From Adiantum capillus-veneris (taxonomy: Eukaryota > Streptophyta > Polypodiopsida > Polypodiales > Pteridaceae), in the NCBI GenBank assembly GCA_014529385.2, contig CM043950.1:80740343-80804342 (forward strand): 64,000 bases of DNA. Reading direction: 5' to 3'. The translations under genes were made by a program, and so were the position numbers. Shown one piece after another: positions 48,305-61,200 of this stretch. Below the pieces are notes generated by a model that saw only the letters and a program-made list of their open reading frames with translations, made no database searches and had not been told where the DNA came from. Within the stretch, counting starts at the first letter, position 1, and every line of letters begins with the position of its first letter.

Positions 48305-49375
48305 TTGCCAAAGCATACACTAAGTAAACACCTAAGTTTAATTAACATAACTGACAATAACCAAGAGAGTAGAATGAACATTGATAACTTTGATTTTGCA
48401 CATGAAGGTGTTAATGATGATGCCCCCATGTTTGTTAATTATCTTGTTACTATGTTGCAACAAGCTATGGGCAACCCCTCTTTGCAAGCCGAAGTTACTC
48501 AACAACTTCGTGCTTATGGGATTTCCTTTCCTCTCAAAGAGGAGAGAGAGCTTAGGAGGCCTCTTGGTGAGACCCCCAAAAGAAGATTCTCTCCCATATG
48601 AGAGGAGGTATCCAAAGAACGAGAAAGTAATGACTTCCTAAGTTCCTCAAAAGATGTGGCTCCATGAAGATGGTGGTCTAGATGATCTCCAACTCTTCCC
48701 CAGAGGAAAAGGTTAACCCATAGTCCTTCTCCTCGTCACTCCAAAAGGGAAGAGAGGAAACAAAGGAAGAAAAGGGCAAGAAACAGGTCACCCTCTTCTC
48801 CTTCTTCTTCACCTTCCTCCTCTTCTAATGAAAGCTATGGCTATTCTCCTAGAGAATACAAGAGGGGAGGACATCGCAAATCTTACCCTGCATGGCGAAG
48901 GTCACAAAAGCTAAAGAAGTTGAAAGAGGGAGGAAAGAGTATCTCTTTTCTCACCTATGATGACACCTTTAGTGCTACCAAAAATGTATTGGCCTTCATC
49001 CAACAAGTTGATGGGCCTTTGGAGACAAGGGCTTCACAGAGTCCTCCAAGCTACACCATGTAGCTATGCACTTCCAAAAATTGGCTCGTCAATAGTGGGC
49101 TAGCATTCGTGGCAATGGCGAAGCCTCAAAGACATGGAAAACACTACAAGTTTCCATCATGAAGAAATTCCTTACAAATGATGCAAAGGAAAAAGTGCTT
49201 ACTAAATGGTGAAGTTTAAAGCTTCTCTCTCATGAGTCTATCCACAAATATGTGGACAAGTTTTGGGATTTATATCTCAAGGCTACTACCTTTCAAAAGA
49301 TAGACTTTGTCAAGCAAAAGCAACAATTCTATGTGGGATTACCCAAAGAGACGGCCGAGTATGTCAATTGGAAAC
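48305..49375 (+). pseudogene. Gag relic of the plus-strand copy
   Basis: The N-terminus (MNIDNFDFAHEGVNDD, QQAMGNPSLQAEV) parallels the gag start at 36443, but the expected initiator reads ATA. A basic Ser-rich linker follows. The gag core is kept here: a frame with FSATKNVLAFIQQVDG, then, across shifts, KKFLTNDAKEKVLTKW and ESIHKYVDKFWDLYLKATTFQKIDF, ending LPKETAEYVNW. Stops and shifts occur. Homology stops abruptly near 49375. It shows what the full-length copy lost from its own gag. Confidence 0.85.
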
Positions 49376-50025
49376 TGGAGAACCGTCGAAGTCGAAATGG
49401 CCAAATTGAAGTCGAATGCAAGGGATATTTGTCAGAGAAAATTCGCTCCAGAATGGGGTGTGGGAGGGCAGTCGGTAGAAAAGCTATGCTAGAGTGAAGC
49501 CAAATCGCTCTCGCTCACTCTCGTTATGTCGAAGCCGAGAAAAAAACTTGGTCGATGCTGCCTTCCACCACCGAACGGAAGTACGCTAGCCGAATAACAG
49601 CCAAGTCGGTTGAGGCCAATGCCAAGCCACCATAAAACACCGAGTTGTCGATGTCGTATCGCTTATGCTTGAAGAAAAACGTTGAGGTCACAGCCACCAA
49701 AGTTGGTGTCAAAACCAATGTCAAGATGCCAAGAAGTTGGGCTCATCGGAGCGAGAGCCTAACGCGGATTTCAAATGGCTGCGAACCGGAGAGATGTCAA
49801 ATCTCTCTCTCGCTGTCTACCACTCTCGATTGATGCCATCTACTGCCGAGATCAACTGCTCAATCGACTCATGCTTTCTCCCAAGTTGCTTGATCTGCAC
49901 ACACTGCCAAATCTGCTGCACTTTCTTGGGGTTGATGCTCGACAATGTGTGCGTTTGTATGTGAACACACCCTTGCACACATTCCCTTGGAAGAGGAAAG
50001 AAAAAATGCTTTGTTCTCTGTAGAA

Positions 50026-50029
<4 letters not shown>
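49376..50029. other. Unassigned, GC-richer interval
   Basis: Composition changes sharply at the end of gag homology, with many GTCGA/GTCGAAG words. Short frames on both strands have no known domain. It may be the end of another inserted element. Confidence 0.35.

Positions 50030-50073
<44 letters not shown>
50030..50073. repeat. (GT)n microsatellite
   Basis: About 44 bp of GT repeat, followed by a small direct repeat CACACTCCCCAATTCTC. Confidence 0.97.
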
Positions 50074-50075
<2 letters not shown>

Positions 50076-51865
50076 CACAACCACACACTCCCCAATTCTC
50101 CACACTCCCCAATTCTCCAGTGCTACTAACTGCCCACCTTCAATGCTTCTAAGCCGCAAGAAAGATAAAAGTCTACCATAGCCATGTTGAGGATATCCTA
50201 CAATCAACACATTCTAAGAGATAACATTCCAAAAAAAGAACTTCTCATGCTTTCATGCGGGTACTAGATTTGGCATACGAACTTCAAAAATGTGCTCCCC
50301 AGAAATTGGTGAATCTCTGTTTGTCCTGTTGGATGTTCTGACATGTCCAAGGGCTGACTAGAGGCTATACCTAGAAGACCTTGTAGTTAAGCTACGATAA
50401 AAGGAATTTCTCATGAAATCATCACCTGAATGATTACCTTTTCTTTGACCCCCCAAAGTCTTTTCACAATGATTCAATTTTGATGTGTGTGCTTATTTTG
50501 TATGCCTTGGGTTTTTTGCTTTTCAAGGAAAAGTGCCCACACTGGGAACCTCTAGGGCTCTAGTACCATAGGCCATACATGTGAGTGGAGTACCAAATCA
50601 AGCTGAGGTTTGTCTTCCAGCTTAAGGTTTTACATTGTGGCACTCTGATTTTACACAGTATTGAGGAAATACACCAGATACAACCACAAAGTTAAGCAGA
50701 GGCTTCACTCACCGGAGAAGATTACACAGAAAAACAGTAGAAAATATGTGAGGAATTTGGCAAAATGGATAGCGCCATTGCATCTGGAACGCCCAAAAAC
50801 CCCAGTCTACAATGTCAAAGTGCTCAAATCCGACCTCAGATAAGCAGTTTAGGGCCAAAAAATGCTCCAAAAACAGCAAAAAAAACAATGTTCAAGTCAA
50901 ATATGTTGTATATGCCAACTTATTTTGCATCGCCCCTTTTATATAAGTTTTCCTCTTTTTCGTGGATTGGGATGCTTCTACTTCATAATGTCATTTATAC
51001 ATCGTCTGCTATGATAGATATTCAAATAACGCATTGCCATGGGACACCGTGCACTTTGAGAGCACGAGCCGCCAACCAGTTGTAGTGGGGCAAGCCCGTG
51101 CAAGACGAGGTCCATGATGATGAGGCTTTTATGCATGCCATGAGAGAGGCGAGGTTAGTGCTTAAGCGGGCTGCAGTTTGCAAGCCTTTCGAGAGAGAAC
51201 GAGGGTGGCCAAAATGAGAGTCAAAGGGCTGAGATTCTCTCTGAGTGAAAACGAGGAGAGAGAAAGCCTCTGTGGGCTGCCGAGTTCAAAATTCAATTTC
51301 AACACTTTTTGTGCAAGTTATGGACAATACAAGCATGAACCTTGCCCAATTAATGTCATAAGTTAATGTAAAGAACATATCCTTGCACTTTAACATCGCC
51401 TTCTTGGATCTTCTTTTTCACCCAAAGCTGTGGGTTGGTCACGAATCTATTAGGTACTCGTATTCGATGTTCGGGCTGAGCTTCAACATAATATAACTCC
51501 CATGCTATGTAAGTGTTGGGTATAAGAAAATCCCTAGTCCCCTTTGAAACTCAAGTCACTTCAATTCCCCAATGGAGACTAAATCCAACCGCGTAATTGA
51601 AAAAGATTCTTTGTGCAAAATCACTCGGGTGTTCATCAAGACAATTGAGAAGATCCATCTATAATAAGAGAAAGAGAGAAAACTTAGTACACATGTGAAC
51701 CAAAACTAAGTTTATGCATCGTCTATTCATCAAAATTTGATCTTTATGATTTCATTACAATATTATGGGTGTCTTGGAGCTAATTCTCTAAATATCCTTT
51801 TAACTCTCATAACAGGATATTCTCTTAGACCTCTCACGCAACAACGTGGTCTGTAGTTATCCTCT
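50074..51865. other. Unassigned interval
   Basis: No open frame here has a recognisable domain, and I see no obvious repeat. The right part may be decayed internal region of the element whose primer-binding site is at 52510. Confidence 0.35.
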
Positions 51866-52305
51866 AATTTTTATTTTCCTATGACAGCTGCAAGAGCTTC
51901 AAACTTCTTCGCAACTTTGGCAATCCTTAACATTTGGGAACGCATCGCCAAGTAGTAGAACATGTATTCTAGGCCTAGCCATATTCTAAGTTGAAGTAGT
52001 CTGAGATTCGCAAACCAATCTCTTGGACTATCATCAATATAGATGAAGAATTGATGGAAAGGTTCCTGGTGACGGGTAAGGTAACTACGGTCAACACTCT
52101 TTGTGTTTCCTGGTATGCCAAAGACTTTTGGTCCCAACTTCTAAGAAAAAGAGTTCTTGTTTATCCCTGGACAATCGTGTTGCCATGTTATTGAACACTA
52201 TGGCCAAAACCTCATTCCCTTGGCTAAAGCATTTCGACGTCACTTTGGGCGCCATTGGTTACTACAAAACAAACATTCAAATAAAATTACATCGTCGTTG
52301 TTGAA
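51866..52305 (-). pseudogene. Possible gag-like relic downstream of the primer-binding site
   Basis: On the minus strand a short frame opens with MAPKVTSKCFSQGNEVLAI near 52250. After shifts it continues as DRSYLTRHQEPFHQFF and DSPRDWFANLRL, ending near 51871. Its position about 260 bp after a primer-binding site fits gag, but I do not recognise a definite domain. Confidence 0.3.
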
Positions 52306-52509
52306 CACTTCAATCACTTTACTATAACTTAAACCAAACACTTCCACTCGAGAAGACAAGTCAAACAAGTACCATCAACCAATGTCACTTATAGATGCAT
52401 CATGAATACAATATCCTTTCTCAAACAGCATGCATATTCGAATGCGTGCATGATGCATAGCTACCCCGACTAGTATTAGGCTTTAGGCTATCCCTATAAC
52501 CTTAAGCAT

Positions 52510-52523
52510 TGGCTCTGATACCA
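52510..52523 (-). other. Primer-binding site, tRNA-iMet type, minus strand
   Basis: The minus strand reads TGGTATCAGAGCCA, an exact tRNA-iMet-type site. It sits two bases from a possible CA-ending LTR to its right. Confidence 0.8.
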
Positions 52524-52795
52524 GGTGAGAGATAACTCTCCCCAACGGTCTATGAACAAAATATATAATTTACACTTTTATACAATTTTCAATATACATC
52601 AGAGTTACGGAAGCATTTGCATAGGGGAGGAATTCTCAGTTCCCGACCACGCATGGAGTTTAGGCCATGAGCCGGACTGCATCCAGAGATACGTAGTGAC
52701 TAGTGCTACCCCTGAATGGGTGTTATTAATGAAAGCGTAGTCAAGAAAAAATATAACATTGTGGAGGGTGAATATATGTGTACACCGTGTTGCGG

Positions 52796-52798
<3 letters not shown>

Positions 52799-52853
<55 letters not shown>
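52799..52853. repeat. (GA)n microsatellite
   Basis: About 55 bp of pure GA repeat. Confidence 0.97.
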
Positions 52854-52857
<4 letters not shown>

Positions 52858-55369
52858 AGTGGAGGGTGAAATAGAGTGCACAGAGACATGATAAATTGAC
52901 AAAACAAAGAATATTTAAATGCCCATCTAAATGGAACATGCAACCATGTATTAATGCAATGACAAAATTTGGGTATACCATAACATCAAAAAGTTTATGA
53001 CAAAATAACTAAGAGCACTAGACCCTGTGTAGGGATCGGCTGGTCCACCCATCCACTTCTGCTCTACTATGGACAGAGAGAATTTCCCTTTGCCGGGAGC
53101 GAGCCAGAACACCTCCATCCTACCTAAGCCAGACATAGGTGAGGCTGCTTCGCCTCCCTCCATGATCTCGAGCTCTGAAAGGATCCCAAATACTAGCAGG
53201 TTATAGGGTATTAACACCAACCATACCAGTTTAGGTGCCACACCTCTTCGATGCCCAGCATTAGGTGTTTAGGCCAAGCCAAGGCAAAAACCCCAACGCA
53301 TTATCCATGTAGGTCATTCAACCCCCGATGCACTAATCGTGTAGATGAGCTTAACAAAAAGAAGAAGACCTAGGCAACACCCCCAATCCAGCAAAGCCCT
53401 AGGTCAGCGACCCTTTAGTCTAAGGCTAAGAGATGTAGGTGATCCTAGTCTTGTAGCAAAGCTTCCATGAGAAACGAAACACACGAGTCCAATCACAATA
53501 GCACTTCCCAAATGCACAAACAATTCCTTTTCCAAACAGTTAGACTGTACAGGGACGCTACCCTTACACGTCTACCATAACCCATCTTGATCACTTCATG
53601 ATCATATCCAAAACCCATAAACCATAAACCATAATCCAATCACATCACACAGGTGAGCTCTCCACCCTACTTGGGTGAGGCACGACCAATCCTGCATAAC
53701 CACTTTAGAACATAACATGGATGCAAAAATTTCGACAGCATTTTGGCAGTATAACTCAATCCAAAAAAAAAAAACCATAAGCCACACCGGCTTCCACCAT
53801 CAAATATCAACCATAATCCATGAGGGAATCTCAGACCTTAACCATAAATCATAATCACGTGAACCAACTCCCACACTTGGAGTTTGACATATCCCCTACA
53901 ATCAATCGGAGTCTACACACATGTGACCCTTAAGATGTGATTCTTTCATGCATAAAAAGAGTCATGATATAAAAATCCAACCATGCAAAGTTGATGGATC
54001 ACATCCACACTTCACCACTCTAGCACATAGAGCTAGTTTTAACCTAGAAAGGTGGAAATCAATCATAACCATGCATATGAGGCATCCACATCAATCCACG
54101 AGTTCCCATACATCACATGATAACATTCCAACACCATAATCATGATGCAAAACAACTTCGACCTTTAGGTAAACCGTAAAAATGTAAATGAAAGTGTTTG
54201 ACCTCAAACCAATGCACCAAGTTCAGCTACGTAATGTAGACTATTACCCCATCACGTCACTTTGACCAGATGATACTCACACAACGAACGGTAACCTCCA
54301 AAGAAAGTCACTTTATTCATATCTGCCTATGCGGTTCGGAATGTTTAACCATATACTTTCATGTAAGTTTAGGTCCATCTAATAATTGAAATCAACTCAC
54401 CAAAACAAACCATAGAAAATATCAAAACGGCTCGGTTAACTCACGGCGTCATATGGTATCCCCCTTTGACAGCACTGCGTAGGTAAAACTGATACTAGAA
54501 TGATTAATAACTCGCATTCACAAAGTGATAACGGAGACCTAAATTCAGTTATCATCAAGTTTTATCAAGATTTTCAATTGATTAAGTGGGTTTACCCATC
54601 CGGTGAATCTATATAGTAGTTCTCCAAGGAGCCTGGAGTCAAAAATTTTAGTTGTGTAGTGGGCAACAATCTATTTCTTGACCATATCTCTTAACTGTTG
54701 CATGCTTTTCACATGACACATACGAGAAGTTCTAAATGATGTGTTTTATCTATGGTATAAAGGGTTCGGGCTGATTCATAACGGTTTGTGATTTATGACC
54801 AAAACAATATTCCTACCGCTTCTATGACGTGAAACGAAAAGCGCTTCTTTATGCACGTGCGTGACCATAACACATCATGTGCATAAATCAACGTGTAAAA
54901 CATGATGAAACATTCATGAGGCAACCTCGTATGTACTTGGTTAATCCATACATACACTCGTATACTAAAAAACAATCACCAAAAGGGTGACTACGCACGA
55001 AAAACGACATAGAGAGAGAGACAAATGATGACTATGGAGTTTATGGTTTCTAACCGTGCTTTCGAATCAATTTGGGGTTGTTGAAAGACTTCTTGATTTT
55101 CCAAAAGAGAGCGGTGATGAGAGCTATGTAGAGGTATCCACCACGAAAACTTCCGGAGAGCGCGTACACAGTGAAACGAGGAGAAGACAATAAGCAATTT
55201 GAGAGAGAGAGTATCCTTCTTCTTCTTCTTCACGAGAGAGATGAGTTTACGGAGATGGTGATGAAGTGCTTGCACCACTCCGTATAATAGATAAGTAATT
55301 CTGACGTTAAAGGAAGAGAGCTTCCACGTCTGAGAGTGTATCCATCCTCCCAAGTGAAAGAAGAGAGGT

Positions 55370-55380
55370 CTTTATATAGG
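55370..55380 (-). promoter_or_regulatory. TATA box, minus strand
   Basis: CCTATATAAAG on the minus strand lies inside the candidate long LTR. Confidence 0.45.
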
Positions 55381-55837
55381 CTCTCAAGACCAAAAGCACT
55401 AGCTAAGAATAGAGTGAGACAAGGAGAGACAAGTTTGGGCACGTTCATCTCTTTTTTTAATATTATTATTATTTTTTATTTTTAAGGACATGGATTTCGA
55501 TGCGCGATTTAGAGACTCTAAAAAGAAGCTTTGCTTCCAAGAAAAGAGTCCTAAACTAAGCTCCTCCTCCCTCTTTTTTTAAAAGACTCTTTCTTTCCTA
55601 AAAACAAGCCTTTGATTTTTGGTGGTCAACTCTCCCACTTACCATTCAATTTTTACATTAAACTTGACCATCCAACAGTATCTAACCAACTAATAAAAAT
55701 TGTAGCTAGAATACGCCATACTGTAACATCCGACATAATTATCACTTTCCAATTCTGTCAGCCAAAATTCTACGAAATAGATATTGAATGTTATTTTTCT
55801 TATTTTTAACAAAGAACCAAAAATTGGGGATCTTACA

Positions 55838-56560
55838 AGCTCAATGGGAATATTATTTTTCATTAGCATTGAGAAGCAACCTACATGTAGGTCGTGTTGT
55901 GGCTATGTTAACAAAGCAAGAGAAATTGCAGGGCACACACACATACCATTGCTAGAGAAGCACAACAAAAAAAATCGTCTATCTGTCTCGGAGCTCGTAT
56001 TGATCCATCAAACCTAGGCAAAAAAATCTCTATCTACTCATCCCGCGTATGCGCGGAACCTCTCTCTCTCTCTCCACGTGCCACCTTCCCCACTTTTTCC
56101 CTTGAAGACACTAAAAGCACCTTTCGAGATTTGGATCAAAAAAATGAACCACAAATCGTGACTACATAGTAATCAAGTTGAAACATTGAAACTTGAGTTA
56201 AAAAGAACACTCATTACAAGATCAAACAACCCAAAACCCAAAAGCTCATTACCTAGCTAGATTGTGCTTAGTAAGATCAACCTCATTACCTGTGAATGCC
56301 CACAAAGGATTTTGCGCTAAGTCAATCTACTGTGAAGGATCACGTGCAAAAAAACCCATGAGCAATATTCTTTATTAAAAAGGAAAAGATTCCCTACTTT
56401 GCTTGTGTCTCCTCTCCCAGGCATTCATTGCACAAGAGATCATAGTCTGCCTGGTTGGCTCCAACCCTCTCAATCTCCTTTGCTACACATGCCCGCTACT
56501 TTCTCCTCCTTGTGTCATCATGTGCCTTTGCCTTTGCAACATCTTGGCAAGATTCAATGT
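55838..56560. other. Unassigned interval
   Basis: AT-rich DNA without a recognisable gene. A short CT run lies near 56059-56074. Confidence 0.35.
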
Positions 56561-56887
56561 CTTTGTGCTATTTTTTAAAACGTCTAGGACAAACTAGCCT
56601 CACAGGCAGAAAGGTGTCAAAGGTAACACGGCTCGATCTACAATTCCAGCAAGCTTGAGGAACTACAATCTTTGCGCTATTTTTTAAAATGTCTAGGATA
56701 TACTAGCCTCATAGGAAGAAAGGTGTCAAAGGTAACATGGCTTGAGCTACAGTTCGAGCAAGCTTGAGGAACTATAGTCTTTGCGCTATTTTTTCAAATG
56801 TCTAGGACATACTAGCCTCACGGGAAGCAAGGTGTCAAAGGCAGCACGGCTTGAGCTACAGCTCGAGCAAGCTTGAGGAACCACAGA
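56561..56887. repeat. Three tandem units of about 109 bp
   Basis: CTTTGYGCTATTTTTTMAAA starts units at 56561, 56670 and 56779. Each continues with GTCTAGGA, CTAGCCTCA, AAGGTGTCAAAGG and ends AGCAAGCTTGAGGAAC. Confidence 0.93.
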
Positions 56888-58161
56888 GGAGACACTAACT
56901 AGTTTCATCAAAGTTGACAGAAACCGTCGTCAAATTTGAAATCAAATGTTAGTTTTAAATTTTGAAAATAGCGATGAAGACCTGTGAGTGTCTCACTGCT
57001 GTGCTGCCATGAGCTCGCCATGAGCTGTGGTGTGATACAGAACTTCTAAGCTCGCCATGAACCTGTGATGCTATGACGATGAGCCCGTCGGAGATCGAAA
57101 GCTTGTCGCTCCACGTTAAACAGTTGCAAACATGTAAGTCATGATTTCTTAGAGGCAAAAGAACAAAAGTGCATGCATATGGTTGCAGGGTGGAAGCATG
57201 ATATCCTCGAATGACAACGCCAAGTCAGAGTGGGCCCTTGAGGCAGAGTTTTTTGACTCTGGAAAGAATCTTTTGACTCTGCAAAGAAGCTGGGGAGCTT
57301 TATCCCCCCAACAGCTAGTTACTCTCCGTGTACGGGCAATGCACTTGTAGGAAACTTACACATTTTGTCAATCCGTTTCAGGTAACAAGTGTCAAGCACA
57401 TACAGGATCTTCAGCACGCCAATGACTATCCTGACTCCATCAACATCGTCGACTCTGTGGAGGGTGCATCTAGAAACTGATCCACCCACGTATAGGTCTC
57501 TCTCTTTCTCTCCCTCCCGAATTCTCCTTGCACCATCTTTGCTCAGTCTATAGAATGATAGCTACAAAAAGAGAGAGCCCTACATGAGCTTTGCCATGAA
57601 GTGAATGTCTCCGCCATGGATTGCCACCTCTTTCGTGAGTGAAATTTTGCTTCTTCTAGCTGTGTCATGAGCTTTGCTTCTTTTTGTCTTTCATGAACGT
57701 TGTAGTCAGAGACATCGGCTATTTTTGGTGCCTACAAGCACCCTCCATAAGCTACAGCATGGACTGAGTGTCTCCTTGAGGAACAATGAATTGTTTCCCC
57801 GCTGGCATGAAGCTTCACCTATTTGCCTCTTTCATGAACTTTGTAGCCAAAAACCTCGGCTATTGTTGATGCCTGCATCGTAACTTGTTATGTTGCAGTT
57901 CTTTTGTGAACCTTGCCTTTGCATAGAGCCTTTCACTGACTATTTTGTGAGTCTCTCATATTCAATTCCAACTGCACCCCATGTGCTTTTTACACTTGCT
58001 CAAAGATCCTAGAAAAGATTACCCAAGAGCCCTACAAGATTTGCTACCTACTACGATCGTGCATTGTCAATTGGTGTGGGTTCTTGCTTCATCAAGATTT
58101 CATTTAGTTCTTGTTGTGGGTAGAATTAGCTCAAGGTATAATGTTTCTCTTGGTCAAAATC
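56888..58161. other. Unassigned interval
   Basis: Short frames without domains. TTTGACTCTG occurs twice near 57252-57278. I see no gene. Confidence 0.35.
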
Positions 58162-58174
58162 CATTCATAATAGG

Positions 58175-58257
<83 letters not shown>
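58162..58257. repeat. (CT)n microsatellite, about 96 bp
   Basis: A pure CT repeat lying at the left edge of the large tandem array. Confidence 0.97.
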
Positions 58258-58260
<3 letters not shown>

Positions 58261-58269
58261 CATCCATGT

Positions 58270-61200
58270 GTCTTTATCTCATCAGAGGCTTGAAGCCTCA
58301 TATGCCGAAATCTCCACTCCTAGCTCATGAGGCTCAAACTTGTGTTTGAGCCGCATGACCTAGAGACTCAATTTTCAAGCCTCCTAGAAACCATTTGCAA
58401 AGGTATTTAGTGCATGAGGTGGCTCGAGATTAAGCTCAAGAGCTTCTTGAGACAAAGATACTTGAAATACTCTTTCTAGTTGAGCATTCAGTCTAGAGCT
58501 CCTGAGGCTCCAATTTGAGTTTGAGCCGTATGACCTAGGGACTCAATTTTCAAGCCTCCTAAGCTAGTGATTTTAGCAAAATTCTTTCTATCTAGAGACC
58601 ATTTGTCTCTAGCACATGAAGCGCCTTGAGATTAAGCTCAAGAGATTCTTGAAACAAAGACACCTACAATACTCTTTCTAGTTGAGATTTTGGTATGAAG
58701 CTTCTGAGGCTTGAGCTTAAGTTTGAGCCTCATGCCCTCCACACGTATAAGTCTTTAAGCCTCATGAACACTCAACTATGACTTGTTCTAGTTGAGCATT
58801 GAGTCTCTAGCTCTTAAGTTGGAGCCTCATGACTTGGACACTAAATTTTCAATGCTCATGAGCACTCTAGTGAGCTCTTTCTACCTAGACACTATCTCAA
58901 AGATTTTGTATCCCAAGAGGTTGAACTGAGTCTCTACCTCATGTGACTTGAGATTAAGATCCAGAGATTCTTGAGACAAAGACACTTGCAATACTCTTTC
59001 TAGTTGATCATTCAGTCTATAGCTCATAAGGCTCGAGCTTAAGTTCTAGCCTCATGAATTTCAGACTCAATTTTAAATCTTCTAAGCACTCTAGTAGAGC
59101 TCTTTCTACCTAGAAACTATCTGGAAGAGTTTGTATGATGTATCTCATGACTCTTCAATTGAGTCTTTACCTTATGTGGCTTGACATTAAGCACAAGAGA
59201 TTCTTGAGACAAACACACTTGCAATACTCTTTCTAAATGAGCATTCAATCTATAGTTCTTGAGGCTTGAACTTAAGTTTGAGCCTCATGACCGCCACATT
59301 TAGTTTTCAAGCCTCACGATTGAGCAATTGACTATGACTCGTTCTAGTTGATCATTGAGTTTCTAGCTCTTAAGTTTGAGCCTCATGACTTGGACACACA
59401 ATTTTCAATGCTCATGAGCACTCTATAAGAGCTCTTTCTACATAGAAACAATCTTAAAGAGTATGTATCCCAGGAGGTTTAAATTGAGTCTCTACCTCAT
59501 GTGGTTCGAGATTCAGCTCAAGAGATTCTTGAGACAAAGACACTTGAAATACTCTTTCTAGTGGAGCATCCAGTCTATATCTCATAAGGTTGGAACTTAA
59601 GTTCGAACCTTATGACCTAGATGGTTAGTTTTCAAGCCTCGTAAGAACTCTAGTATGACTCACTCTAGTTGAGTGTTTAGTCTCTAGCTCTAGGGGTCCA
59701 ACTTAAGTTCCAGCCTCATGACTTGCACACTCAATTTTCAATCCTCCTAAGCACTCTAGTAGAGCTCTTTTTACCTAGAAACTATCTGGAAGAGTTTGTA
59801 TCTCATAAGGCTTGGATTGAGGTTCTACCTTATGTGGCTTGACATTAAGCACAAGAGATTCTTGAGACAAACACACTTGAAATACTCTTTCTAGTTGAGA
59901 ATTCACTCTATAGGTCTTGAGGGTTGAGCTCAAGTTTGAGCCTCATGACTGCGATGCTTAGTTTTCAAGCCTCATGAGCACTTGACTATGACTTGTTCTA
60001 GTTGAGCATCGAGTCTCTAGATCTTAAGATTGAGTCTCATGTCTTGGACACTCAATTTTCAATGCTCATGTGAGCACTCTAGTAGAGATCTTTCTACCTA
60101 GAAACTATCTGGAAAATTTTGTATCCTAGGAGGTTTGAATTCAGTCTCTACCTCATGTGGATCAAGATTAATCTCAAGAGATTCTTCAGACAAAGACACT
60201 TGCAATACTCTTTCTAGTTGAGCATTCAGTCTATAGCTCACAAGGCTCGAACTAAAGTTCGAGCCTCATGACCTAGATGGTTATTTTTCAAGCATCATGA
60301 GCACTCTAGTATGGTTGAGCATTTAGTCTATAGCTCTGGGGCTCAAACTTAAGTTCTAGCCTCATGACTTGCACACTCAATTTTCAGTTCTCCTAAGCAC
60401 TTGAGTAGAGCTCTTTTTACCTAGAAACTATCTGGAAGAGTTTGTATCTCATAAGGCTTGGATTGAGTCTCTACCTTATGTGGCTTGACATTAAGCACAA
60501 GAGATTCTTGAGACAAACACACTTGAAATACTCTTTCTAGTTGATAATTCACTCTATAGGTCTTGAGGGTTGAGCTCAAGTTTGAGCCTCATGACTGCGA
60601 TGCTTAGTTTTCAAGCCTCATGAGCTCTAGTATGAATTGTTCTAGTTGAGCATTTAGTCTCTAGCTCTGGGGCTCAAGCCTCATGACTTTGACACTCATT
60701 TTTCTATCCTCATGAAAAATCTAGTAGAGCTCTTTCTACCTAGAAACTATCTGGAAGAGTTTGTATCTCACAAGGCTTGAATTGAGTATTTACTTTATGT
60801 GGCCCGAACTTATGTTTGAGTCTCATGACCTAACGACTCTATTTATAAGCATTGTAAACACTCTAGTATGGCTCTTCTAAGCTAGAACCCATCTACAAGA
60901 ATCCTATCTCAATCTCTAGCTCATGAGGGTCGAACTTAAATTTGAACCTCATGATTAGGAGACTCACTTTTCAAGCCACAAGAGCTAGTCAAAAAAAATT
61001 TCAAGCTATGAATCATCTTCAAGAGTGTTGATCATGGTGGTAGGTTCAAGAGCCTCATGACCTAGATATTTTTGCAAAAATATTTCAAGTTGAAATCCAT
61101 CTTGAGAATTATCTAGGTCATGAGCCTCTTGACCCTCATGACCTAAAGACTCAATTATTAATCCTCAAGAGAGGAATCTTTCAATTTAGAGACTATTTGG

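Larger units (their letters stand above)
52526..55837 (-). repeat. Candidate 3.3-kb 5' LTR, minus strand
   Basis: The inner end (TCTCTCA) abuts the primer-binding site. The outer end on the minus strand would be TGTAAGATCCCCAATTTTTGG at 55837, resembling the TGT-AT-CCC starts of chromovirus LTRs. A CCTATATAAAG TATA box lies at about 55370-55380. At 3.3 kb it is long, within the range of Tekay/Del-type LTRs, though the TATA position would leave an unusually long downstream part. It contains a GA microsatellite at 52799-52853. The outer end rests on sequence resemblance only. Confidence 0.42.

Noticed and set aside
51871-52137. A confident gag protein
   Set aside because: Position fits gag but no diagnostic residues are visible, so it is reported only at low confidence.
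57300-57320. CCAACAGCTAG as the missing 3' LTR end (with GCTTG duplication) of the element at 8167
   Set aside because: The preceding bases do not match the LTR end at 9040-9090, and the duplication differs.
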